A stretch of 50,613 nt of DNA from an uncultured Bacteroides sp. (lineage in GTDB: Bacteria > Bacteroidota > Bacteroidia > Bacteroidales > Bacteroidaceae): positions 1 to 50,613 of the forward strand of contig NZ_CABUHK010000038.1 of assembly GCF_902491285.1 (NCBI RefSeq). Reading direction: 5' to 3'. This document shows, in pieces, positions 36,036-45,500 of this stretch (the stretch's first letter is position 1; every line of letters begins with the position of its first letter). Below the pieces are notes generated by a model. That model saw only the letters and a list, made by a program, of their open reading frames with translations. It searched no databases and was not told the DNA's origin. A program made the translations under genes and the position numbers.

Positions 36036-37679
36036 ATGAAGAAAATTTCATATTATATATATATGGTTGTTGCTTTGACAACAGCCATATTCACCGGTTG
36101 TACCGATGAAGATAAATCAGAACCGCTTTTTACAGGTGAACTGAATATCTTTGACTTTGCGCCGACTACGGGAAAAGGAGGTACACAGTTATTGATTAAC
36201 GGCGAACAGTTTGCGTTGGATGTAAATGCTGTCAGCGTGAGTATCAATGGAGTAGAATTAGCAGTTTTGCAGTCGAACGAAGAGCAGTTGCTAGTAGAAG
36301 TGCCGGACAATGAGCTGGTGGATAATGCACCGTTGACGGTGACTGTGGACGGTAAGGCTGTACAATCCAAAGCTAAATTTACTTTCCAGAAAGCTGCACT
36401 TGCCAGTTATTCTCCTGCTATGGGTAAAGTAGGGACGGAAGTAAGTATCTATATCTCAAACTTGCCTCTGGAAATTACGAATCCTACCGCTACTTATAAA
36501 GATGTGGAAGCAACTTGTGTATTTGATGCGGAAAAAGCGTGTTTTCTAGTGACAATCCCTGAACTTGCAGAAGAAGGAACTTTTCCTATTGTCCTAAGTT
36601 TTAATGGCAGAGCATTCTCGGTAGACTTTACATATGATGATGCGCCTATCTTTGAACGTACAGTTACTACGTTACCGGGAAGCGATGTGCTTTCTGTCAG
36701 AAGTTCTATTTGGGAAGGAGCGGACGCTAATCGGTTTGGTAGTATCGCTGTTGATGATAACGGTAATGTGTATGTAGGTGAACTTGGCAATATGTGTATT
36801 ACTAAGATTACCCCGGACGGTAAGCTGAGTAGAGCTGCCGGTCAAGGTAACTCTAATCCGGATTGGAATATCGACTGGCGGTATACGGAGGGGGGATCTT
36901 ATGATGCGGATATTCGTCCTGCAGACATAAAGGTAGATAGCAAAGGAAATATCTATGCTTGTGATAGCTGGATTGGCACTTCTGCATTCTTTGAGCCGGA
37001 CGGCAAAGCTCATTTCTTAGGAAATCCTGCATCCACTATCATTGCCATTGATGAAAAGCATAATCGTTTTTATAGCAGAAATGACAATTGCCTTTTTATG
37101 AAAGACTTGGATGATTATGGCACAAGTGTTAAGAGTCAAGGTGATTGGCTTTATGATATATGGGATATTGGAGGAATGGATGTGGATAAGAACACTGGTG
37201 ATCTTTATGCTGTCAAGAGCCGTTCCAACCAGATTATCAGGTTCCCTTATACCGAGACGGGGTTGGGTGCTCCGGAAGTTGTAGCAGGTTCGGGGGTAGC
37301 TGGAAATAGCGACGGGCCTCGTATGGAAGCCACTTTTGCTTCTCCTTGGGGAATTGCGGTTACGCCGGACGGCAATATATTGGTAGCTGGAAATGGTGCT
37401 AAAGTTTATGAAGACGGACTGTGTTCACATATCGATCAAAGTATCCGCTATATAGATATGAAGACCGGAATGGTAACAACTTTTGCGGGCTCTGCAACTT
37501 CCGGTAATGAAGACGGTATGTTCACTTTACCGGCATATGCGGGAATCAGTTCTGCCGAAGAGATATTGCCGGCTTCGTTCGGTGCGCCTTCTGCCGTATG
37601 TGTGGGCAAGGATGGCACGGTATATGTGTTGGATAGGCTGAATAACTGCGTGAAGAAGATTACAACTGTTGAAAAATAA
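36036..37679 (+). CDS. TIG/IPT-NHL lipoprotein, SusE/F position, first copy
   Basis: This 547-residue probable surface lipoprotein has lipobox AIFTGC (Cys22), followed by TDEDKSE, which resembles the acidic lipoprotein export signal of Bacteroidetes. Two Ig-like TIG/IPT domains follow (about 36-117 and 121-200, each with a GKxGT...I..L motif). After them comes an NHL-type beta-propeller (about 225-545) with repeats such as GSIAVDDNGNVYVGELGNMCITKITPDG and GIAVTPDGNILVAGNG. It sits directly after susD, where surface glycan-binding proteins are usually encoded, so glycan binding is the likely role. No catalytic residues are recognisable. Confidence 0.9.
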   Translation: MKKISYYIYMVVALTTAIFTGCTDEDKSEPLFTGELNIFDFAPTTGKGGTQLLINGEQFALDVNAVSVSINGVELAVLQSNEEQLLVEVPDNELVDNAPLTVTVDGKAVQSKAKFTFQKAALASYSPAMGKVGTEVSIYISNLPLEITNPTATYKDVEATCVFDAEKACFLVTIPELAEEGTFPIVLSFNGRAFSVDFTYDDAPIFERTVTTLPGSDVLSVRSSIWEGADANRFGSIAVDDNGNVYVGELGNMCITKITPDGKLSRAAGQGNSNPDWNIDWRYTEGGSYDADIRPADIKVDSKGNIYACDSWIGTSAFFEPDGKAHFLGNPASTIIAIDEKHNRFYSRNDNCLFMKDLDDYGTSVKSQGDWLYDIWDIGGMDVDKNTGDLYAVKSRSNQIIRFPYTETGLGAPEVVAGSGVAGNSDGPRMEATFASPWGIAVTPDGNILVAGNGAKVYEDGLCSHIDQSIRYIDMKTGMVTTFAGSATSGNEDGMFTLPAYAGISSAEEILPASFGAPSAVCVGKDGTVYVLDRLNNCVKKITTVEK

Positions 37680-37687
37680 CAAACCTT

Positions 37688-39040
37688 ATGAAAACAAATT
37701 TTATTCACTATATTGCTCTTGTCCTATTGGTGTGTAGTGTAGGACTGCTGGGCAGCTGTAAAGATGATGACGGGCATAATGCGGGAAGTCCCGTAGTAGT
37801 AAATCGTTTCTACCCCACAAGCGGTAGTGCGGGGACTGAAATTCTTATTACCGGTAAGAATTTTACAACTAATGTTGATGAAGTTTCCGTAATGGTAGGT
37901 AATATACCTTTAACGGTACTGAGTTGTGATATGAATAACATTATGGCTATAGTCCCTGCCCGTATGGGTGACGGGCGGTTGAAAGTTTCGATTGCCGGAC
38001 GCGAGCCGGTTACTACAATTGAAAGTTTTGTTTATTCATTTGCCGCGAATGTATCTACGTTTGCCGGAAATGGCGAAGCCGGTTACCAAGACGGTAAAGG
38101 TTCTGAAACAATGTTGCATCTTGATGTGACCGAAGAAGATAACGCCAATTGGACGTATGGTCCTTGGCAGAGAGGAAGTATCTGCGTCGACAATGACGGT
38201 AATGTATATGTAGGAGAAGCCGGCAATGTATGTATTCGTAAGATTACTCCTGACGGAACGGTTACTACCCTGGCAGGTTTTGCCGGTCAGAGGGGTTATG
38301 CTGATGGTACAGGGATGCAGGCACGTTTTTCTAACCTTTACGGAATGGATACTGACGCTGCCGGAAATATTTATGTGACTGAAACTGGTAATAATACCAT
38401 CCGTCAGATTACTCCTGACGGCGTGGTTACTACATTGGGAAATACGAGCAATCAGCCTTGGGCATTGGCAGTAGACAAACGGAATGGCGATATTTATTAT
38501 ACGCATCCGTCTACGGGTGTTTGGAAATTCAATCAGGATGGTCCGGATACGCAAGTTGGTGTTAATGAAAGTTCTCTTTTGTGTATGGGAATCGTTGTTG
38601 ATGCCGCTGGTGATATCTATGTGTCGGAAGCTGCTAACAGTGGTGTGCACCGTATTGTGAAATATATGCATGATGGCTCATCATGGCAGCGTTCTGTAAT
38701 AGCCGGTAATACCGAACAGGCTTATGTAGACGGTTCGTTCAACGAGGCTCGCTTTTCTTTCCCCGGTGGTTTGGCTGTAGGTCCTGATGGAAATATTTAT
38801 ATTGCAGGTAACGGTGCCTATGGTGGTGACATTAATAATGCAGACCAAAGTATCCGTGTACTGGATTTGCAGAATCATGTGGTGCGTACTGTTGCAGGAA
38901 GTTCTTTGGCAGGGTATAATGATGCCAATGGTTCTGCTGCGACATTCAGCGGACCGGAAGATGTGGCTGTAGATAAGGACGGATTGATCTATGTACTTGA
39001 CAGAAAGAATAATGTGGTAAGAAAGATTGTTTACGAGTAA
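37688..39040 (+). CDS. TIG/IPT-NHL lipoprotein, SusE/F position, second copy
   Basis: The 450-residue relative of the preceding protein has lipobox LLGSC (Cys24), followed by KDDDGH, a strong match to the acidic surface-export signal. It has only one TIG/IPT domain (about 38-115, RFYPTSGSAGTEILITGKNF). An NHL propeller follows (about 120-450) with several repeats, including GSICVDNDGNVYVGEAGNVCIRKITPDG and GMDTDAAGNIYVTETGNNTIRQITPDG. It starts 8 nt after the preceding stop. The loss of one TIG domain suggests a shorter stalk. A binding role is inferred from position. Confidence 0.9.
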   Translation: MKTNFIHYIALVLLVCSVGLLGSCKDDDGHNAGSPVVVNRFYPTSGSAGTEILITGKNFTTNVDEVSVMVGNIPLTVLSCDMNNIMAIVPARMGDGRLKVSIAGREPVTTIESFVYSFAANVSTFAGNGEAGYQDGKGSETMLHLDVTEEDNANWTYGPWQRGSICVDNDGNVYVGEAGNVCIRKITPDGTVTTLAGFAGQRGYADGTGMQARFSNLYGMDTDAAGNIYVTETGNNTIRQITPDGVVTTLGNTSNQPWALAVDKRNGDIYYTHPSTGVWKFNQDGPDTQVGVNESSLLCMGIVVDAAGDIYVSEAANSGVHRIVKYMHDGSSWQRSVIAGNTEQAYVDGSFNEARFSFPGGLAVGPDGNIYIAGNGAYGGDINNADQSIRVLDLQNHVVRTVAGSSLAGYNDANGSAATFSGPEDVAVDKDGLIYVLDRKNNVVRKIVYE

Positions 39041-39053
39041 ACAGGACAGGAGT

Positions 39054-39085
39054 TGACAAGGCTTGTGCATAAGCAAGCCTTGTCA
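39054..39085 (+). terminator. Intercistronic stem-loop
   Basis: A perfect 12-bp stem, TGACAAGGCTTG (39054-39065) with CAAGCCTTGTCA (39074-39085), has an 8-nt loop, 13 nt after the TIG-NHL stop. The next T run (CTTTTTAA) is about 13 nt further on. It could be a partial terminator or an mRNA-protecting hairpin separating surface-receptor genes from enzyme genes. Confidence 0.55.
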
Positions 39086-39143
39086 GACTATCCAATCACT
39101 TTTTAATTTAGAAAAATGTAAACCCTATAATCCTGAAGAAACA

Positions 39144-40835
39144 ATGAAAAAGAATTTTGTTCTATTGCTGTGCTTTATTCTCGCAATGGGAATGGTTTCA
39201 TGCGGTGATGATAAACTGGATGAGGCTATTGATACTGAACAAGGAGGCGATGACGGAAAAGACGATGGTGATGACGGTGATGACGGTGAAAAACCGGAGC
39301 CGGCAAAAGCAGTCAGTTGGTTTGTTGCCCCGAATGGTAACGATTCGTCTAACGGAATGATTGCAACTCCGCTGAAAACAATCTCTAAGGCTTTGCTGAG
39401 AGCCAATCCCGGTGATACCGTGTTTTTGCGGGAAGGTGTGTATAATGAGCATGTGACTCCTTCGAAGTCGGGTACGCGCCAAAAGAGAATCACTATTAAA
39501 GCCTATAAAAATGAAGTTGTCAAGATTGACGGCACAGGACTGAAAATAGAGGGATGGGGCAATGCATTGGTACAAATTAAAGATGTGAATTTTATCACAG
39601 TGGAAAACCTGCATATCTGCAACGTCATAAATACTGCCAAGAATGCCGATCCTGAAGGTATTCATATCACGGGGACATCTAATAATATTGAGATTCGCGG
39701 ATGTGAAATTTATAATGTCAAAAACACGTGTACACGAGCCGGACAAGATGTGAACAACGGTCTGGATGATTGGCGTAGCGCCCATGCCATTTTGATAACA
39801 GGATTTCATACAACTCCTGTCAGAGACATCCTGATTGAGAAATGTGATATTCATGATATTCATAGCGGTACGAGTGAGACATTCTCACTGGTGGGTAATG
39901 TGACGAATTTTACCATACAAGACAATAAAGTGCATGATGTGGAAAATATCGGTATTATTGTAGCAGGAGGAGAAAACTTGAATCCTGGTGGCGACTTGTC
40001 TGTTAATTTTGCGCGTGACGGTGTAATCCGTCGTAATAAGATATACAGATGTACGCATCAGAATTCGACGGATTATTGGGGAACAGATGCCTATGGTGCT
40101 ATTGGTATCTATATATGTGGAGGGGCACGTACGATTGTCGAGCAAAATGAAGTGTGGGGATGCGACCGTGCCATCGGACTGGTGAGTGAAAGCGATCAAT
40201 ATTCCACTACGGATTGTATTGTGCGAAGCAATATAATTTACAACAACTATCGTACGGGGATTTATATGGGCAACTATATAGGCTTCTTCGACGAAGTAAG
40301 CGGTACGAGAAACTGCCATATACTGAACAATACGCTTTATCATAACAATTTGGTAGGTGGTTCATACAACGGTACAAACAATACCGAAGGTATCAAGGAT
40401 AATGAAGACAGTTGCGAAGGCGAACTCCGCATGACGAAAAACTGCTATGATAACGTCATTGCGAACAACCTTGTATATGCGGTAACAGACAGGGATATTT
40501 TCGTACGCAAATACACTACGAGCGGAACAGGCAACAAGATAAGCAACAATATCTATTATTCCACCAATCCCAAAAACAAGCGTTGGGTATGGGAAAACGT
40601 AGAATACACCTCATGGGAAGCCTATAAAGCAGCCAGTGGAGATACGGGTTCCTTGTTCGATATAGACCCTCTGTTGGTCAATCCGAGCTTGAGCAATCCT
40701 AACTTCCGGCTGAAAACAGGTTCACCGGCTGTCAATGCGGGATGGTTTATCAGTTCCTACTTTAATGGCACTGAAGATTTTGCAGGAAATGCACGTTACA
40801 GCGGTTCCTCTATCAGTATAGGAGCCTATCAATAA
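39144..40835 (+). CDS. Right-handed beta-helix lipoprotein, first paralogue
   Basis: The 563-residue lipoprotein starts at the ATG at 39144, because only from there is there a signal peptide with lipobox MVSC (Cys20). GDDKLDE follows, an acidic export-type signal, and then an Asp/Gly-rich linker (about 33-50). The body opens with SWFVAPNGNDSSNGMIATPL and PGDTVFLREGVYNEHV, a signature of DUF1565/pectate-lyase-like parallel beta-helices, and continues with repeated N/I-rich coils. It ends in SPAVNAG...SISIGAYQ. Families with this fold include several polysaccharide lyases and hydrolases; I cannot assign a CAZy family or catalytic residues. It is probably an enzyme acting at the cell surface. 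Confidence 0.85.
   Translation: MKKNFVLLLCFILAMGMVSCGDDKLDEAIDTEQGGDDGKDDGDDGDDGEKPEPAKAVSWFVAPNGNDSSNGMIATPLKTISKALLRANPGDTVFLREGVYNEHVTPSKSGTRQKRITIKAYKNEVVKIDGTGLKIEGWGNALVQIKDVNFITVENLHICNVINTAKNADPEGIHITGTSNNIEIRGCEIYNVKNTCTRAGQDVNNGLDDWRSAHAILITGFHTTPVRDILIEKCDIHDIHSGTSETFSLVGNVTNFTIQDNKVHDVENIGIIVAGGENLNPGGDLSVNFARDGVIRRNKIYRCTHQNSTDYWGTDAYGAIGIYICGGARTIVEQNEVWGCDRAIGLVSESDQYSTTDCIVRSNIIYNNYRTGIYMGNYIGFFDEVSGTRNCHILNNTLYHNNLVGGSYNGTNNTEGIKDNEDSCEGELRMTKNCYDNVIANNLVYAVTDRDIFVRKYTTSGTGNKISNNIYYSTNPKNKRWVWENVEYTSWEAYKAASGDTGSLFDIDPLLVNPSLSNPNFRLKTGSPAVNAGWFISSYFNGTEDFAGNARYSGSSISIGAYQ
39249..39288 (+). repeat. Short imperfect 9-bp repeat encoding the Asp/Gly linker
   Basis: Repeats of GATGACGGT and near variants encode the DDG-type linker of the first beta-helix protein. 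Such repeats can expand or shrink in steps of three residues without a frameshift. Confidence 0.6.
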
Positions 40836-40868
40836 AGTTCAATAGGGTATTATTTTTATAGAGAAAAC

Positions 40869-42458
40869 ATGAAAAAATATATAAAAGCAATCTACTTTTT
40901 ATTTATGGGAGCATTACTGTGCGGATGCTCTAATCAGTCGGCTGCAGGGTGGTATGTATCCCCCGGTGGTGACGACCTGGCGGAAGGCGGAAAGAATACT
41001 CCGTTGAAGACAGTGGCTAAGGCATTGGAATATGCCCTTCCGGGAGACACCGTCTTTTTGCGTGAAGGGGCATATCATGAGTTTGTCATTCCTACACGTT
41101 CGGGCGAACCGGGAAAAGCGATTACTATCAAAAGCTATCCTGGCGAAACAGCCAAGATTGACGGTACAGGCTTGAAGCTGGAAGGATGGTCGGCATTGGT
41201 GCAGTTGAGAGATATACAACACTTGACACTGGAAGACTTACATATATGCAATGCGGTGAATGCATCTCCCAATTCCGATCCGGAAGGGATACTCATTAAC
41301 GGAAAATCGGGTGATATCACAATCCGCAACTGTAAAATATACAATATCAAGAGCGTGTGTCTGGATACGCACGGTAAAGACGATTGGCGCAGTGCCCACG
41401 CCATCCTGGTGCTTGGGACCAACGATGAGACACCGATACGCAACCTTACAATTGAGCAGTGTGAGATTTTTGATATGCACACCGGAACGAGTGAATCGTT
41501 GACGATTGCCGGAAACGTTGACGGATTTGTTGTTCGGGATTGTGAGGTGCATGATGTCGAAAATATCGGAATCATTGTGGCCGGCGGCGATAATCTTAAT
41601 CCGGGTGGGGATATCAAGGTGAATTATGCCCGCAACGGAATCGTTCGCAGGAATAAAGTATATAGGTGTACTCATCAATACACCCCTGAGTTTTGGGAAG
41701 TGGTTTGTAATAATCCTGCGGCTTACGGGGCTATCGGCATTTATGTCTGTGGCGGAGCGAATACTGTCATTGAGCAAAACGAAGTATGGGAGTGCGACCG
41801 TGCCATCGGACTGGTGAGTGAAAGCAACGAACTGTCCACAAAAGATTGTATCGTACGCAATAACTTTGTGTACAACAACTACCGCACAGGCATATATATG
41901 GGAGATTATATAGGATATACCAATGGCGGGACTTCCGGATGCCATATTGTGAACAATACTCTATATAACAATAATTTAGTAGGCGGCTCATTGAACGGGA
42001 CCAACAATTCGGGACAGATAAACGATGCAAAAGACAGTGAAGGAGAAATCCGTCTGACGGAAAACTGCACGGATAATGTAATAATGAATAACCTTATTTA
42101 TGCATTGAGCGACCGGGATATATTCATACGTAAATATACGGCAACGGGAGACAGGAATGAAATAGGGTACAATCTTTATTTTTCTCCCGGGCAAAAGGTA
42201 CAGAAATGGTTCTGGGACGGAAAAGAATATACAGACTTCGCAGAATGGCAGAAAGCCAGCGGAGACAAGAACTCTGTTTACAATGTAGATCCGCAACTGA
42301 AAAACAAGGAGGTAGAAAAACCTGACTTGCATTTATTGTCCGAATCTCCTGTCAGAAATGTTGGATTTATTATGTCGGGCGCAATAATTGGTGAGTATGA
42401 TATAGACGGTGATAAACGTCTCGGAGATAACAAGATAAATATCGGTGCCGACCAGTAA
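40869..42458 (+). CDS. Right-handed beta-helix lipoprotein, second paralogue
   Basis: The 529-residue close paralogue of the preceding protein shares long blocks such as PGDTVFLREGAYHEF, KIDGTGLKLEGW, IVAGGDNLNPGGD and ECDRAIGLVSES. The lipobox LLCGC (Cys20) is followed by SNQSAAG, which has no acidic residues, and the Asp/Gly linker is missing. It is therefore more likely a periplasmic-facing lipoprotein than a surface one. The pair probably arose by tandem duplication and then split by location or substrate. The start is 33 nt after the previous stop. Catalytic activity is unassigned. Confidence 0.85.
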   Translation: MKKYIKAIYFLFMGALLCGCSNQSAAGWYVSPGGDDLAEGGKNTPLKTVAKALEYALPGDTVFLREGAYHEFVIPTRSGEPGKAITIKSYPGETAKIDGTGLKLEGWSALVQLRDIQHLTLEDLHICNAVNASPNSDPEGILINGKSGDITIRNCKIYNIKSVCLDTHGKDDWRSAHAILVLGTNDETPIRNLTIEQCEIFDMHTGTSESLTIAGNVDGFVVRDCEVHDVENIGIIVAGGDNLNPGGDIKVNYARNGIVRRNKVYRCTHQYTPEFWEVVCNNPAAYGAIGIYVCGGANTVIEQNEVWECDRAIGLVSESNELSTKDCIVRNNFVYNNYRTGIYMGDYIGYTNGGTSGCHIVNNTLYNNNLVGGSLNGTNNSGQINDAKDSEGEIRLTENCTDNVIMNNLIYALSDRDIFIRKYTATGDRNEIGYNLYFSPGQKVQKWFWDGKEYTDFAEWQKASGDKNSVYNVDPQLKNKEVEKPDLHLLSESPVRNVGFIMSGAIIGEYDIDGDKRLGDNKINIGADQ

Positions 42459-42529
42459 ATTGTATATTTCTCCTGAGATGGGGACAAATATGCAGGTTCA
42501 AGAATTTATGAAACTTAACTATATAAGTT

Positions 42530-45500
42530 ATGAAGAAAATACTTCTATTGTTTATTTTACTTCTCGTAGTAGTCAAAGGTTATGCGGACGTGTTCGACGG
42601 TGTACAGGGACTTGTAGACCGCCGGGCGCCGTGGCTTGCCAAGCACATCCGCTTTGAGGCAGTATCCTCTCCGGACGGTGATTGCTTCACTCTGCAAACT
42701 ATCGGGAAGAATCTGGTAGTAAAAGCTACTGACGCAAACACAGCGGCAGTTGGTGTCAATTGGTATTTGAAATACTATTGTCACCGAAGCATGTCTCATC
42801 TTGGTGACCAGCTCGCCCCCGTAACTGAGCTTCCGGTCGTAGAACAACCAGTAACAGTCAAAACCTCTGCTATATATCGCTATGCTTTAAATTACTGTAC
42901 TTATAACTACACCATGAGTTTTTATACCTGGGATGACTGGCAATGGGAACTCGACTGGATGGCGCTTAATGGGGTGAACCTGATGCTTGTGGCCAACGGC
43001 TCGGAAGCCGTATGGCAAAACGTGCTCAGGCGGATGAACTATTCGGAGAAGGAAATAGCCGATTTCATCACCGGTCCGGCTTATAATGCCTGGTGGCTGA
43101 TGGGAAACATCGAAGGTTGGGGAGGTCCTATGCCCCAGTCGCAGATAGACAGCCGGAAGAAATTGGTTCAGAAAATGCTGGCACGCATGAAGTCGTTGGG
43201 GATTGAACCTTTAATGCCCGGTTTTTATGGAATGGTGCCGAGTAACTTGAAGACCAAAAGCAAAGCTCATATTATCCCGCAGGGAAATTGGGGAGCTTTC
43301 ACGCGTCCCGATATCCTTGATCCCACAGATCCGGAGTTTGAACGTATTGCCGCCATTTTCTATGACGAGACACGCCGGCTGTACGGTTCGGATATCCGTT
43401 TCTTCTCCGGCGACCCGTTCCATGAGGGGGGAGCTACGGAGGGAGTGTCTTTGGGAGATGCCGGACGGGCTATACAAAAAGTGATGCAGAAGCATTTCCC
43501 CGGTTCTATCTGGGTGTTGCAAGGCTGGCAGGATAATCCTAAACCCGGTTTATTGGAAAAACTGGACAAGAGGTATGTGCTTGTTCAGGAATTATTTGGC
43601 GAGAATACCAATAATTGGGAAACCCGTAAGGGATACGAAGGAACTCCTTTTATATGGGCTACTGTCACTAATTTCGGTGAACGGCCGGGGATTAATGGAA
43701 AACTGCAACGTTTTGCCGATGAAGTTTATAGAGCTTCCCAAGGCGAATATTCTTCTTATATGAAGGGGGTGGGGATATTGCCCGAAGGCATAAACAATAA
43801 TCCGGTGGCTTATGAACTGTTGCTTGAACTGGTATGGCATAAGGAACACGTAGATGTCGACCGGTGGATTGACGCCTATATCACAGCACGTTATGGTAAG
43901 ATAACCAATGAAGTACGTGCAGCTTGGAGATTGATGTTGAAATCAATATACAGCAGTGAGGTAGGTTATCAGGAAGGACCTCCTGAAAATATTCTTTGTG
44001 CACGTCCGTCGTTGGAGCTTAAATCGGTTTCCAGTTGGGGGCGGCTGGCGAAGAAGTATGATTTGGAACTTTATAAGGAAGCGGCATTGTTATTTGCCGG
44101 AGCATTGCCGGAATTTCGCAATGTCCGTACATACCGCATTGATTTGATTCACTTCCTGCGGCAGATGATAGCTAACGAAGCCGATCAGGTCTTTGCGGGT
44201 ATCGTAGCCACTTATCAAGCGAAGGATGCGGAGAAATTCGAGAAGGAAACGCGCCGGTTCCTTACGATGATAGATACGGAAAATGAATTATTGTCTCAAG
44301 ATCCTTTCTTCCGTCTGAGCACCTGGCAACAACAGGCCAAAGATGCAGGCGGCACTTCTGCCGAGAAAAGTAATAATCTCCATAACCTGATGATGTTGAT
44401 TACTTATTGGGGAGAGCATGTGACTTCGGAGGATAACCTGCATGATTATGCTTACAAAGAGTGGGCGGGTATGATGAATACCTATTATAAAGACCGTTGG
44501 ATTGTATATTTCGACTATTTGCGTGCACAGCTTCGTGGCGAACAGGCAAAAGCTCCCGATTATTTCCATTGGGAACGTGAGTGGGTGGAGAAGAATCTGA
44601 AAATCGCTGACGATGCGCCGCGTATGTCTCTGGAAGAGATTGTGAATGAGATAACTCTTCCGGCTGCCTGCCCGTCATCAGACTTGGCGGAGCTTATCGA
44701 TACGAAACCGATTGATGAGGCCAAGTGGGAACAGTGCAAATCGGCCTACAACAGTGCATGGGGGGTGACCGATGTCCGTTATAGCCGTACTAACGTGCCG
44801 GTGACGGATGTAATGGCTGCCCGCACCTGGAAAGGTACAGCATGGAAGGGGGAAAAGGTCAATGCATTGGCATTGCTCTGGACTACGCGCGACTGCAAAA
44901 ACATACGGGCGGAAGTCAGCGACCTGAAAGGTTCGGGCGGTGCGGTGATTCCGGCTTCTGCCCTCCGTACTTATTTTTTGCGTTATATCATGACCGATGA
45001 GTTGAGTAAAGATGGCAAGTCGGGCTGCGGATATCGCACCAATCATGCGGAGTTTGATTCTTCAATGGTAGCGGATGTGTTGGATATAAAGAGAATATGT
45101 GACATCAAAAGCCGTCAGACACAACCGGTATGGCTCAGTTGTCAGGTGCCTTCCGATACCCCCTCGGGAACATATCGGGGCAAGCTGACCTTTCCCGACA
45201 GTTCGTTTGCTCCTTTGGATATAGAACTGAAAGTATCCGGCAGGCAACTGCCGCCTGCTGCGGAATGGGCTTTTCATCTTGATTTGTGGCAGAATCCTTA
45301 TTCGGTGGCGCGTTATCATCAGGTTCCTTTATGGAGTAAAGAGCACTTTGCGGCTATGCGTTCCATTTTTCTGCCGTTGGCAGATGCCGGACAGAAATGT
45401 ATTACAGCTTCCATTATGCATCAGCCTTGGGGCGGGCAGACTGAAGACCCGTTTGATTCAATGGTGATGCGTGTACGTCAGTTGGATGGAAGCTGGTTGT

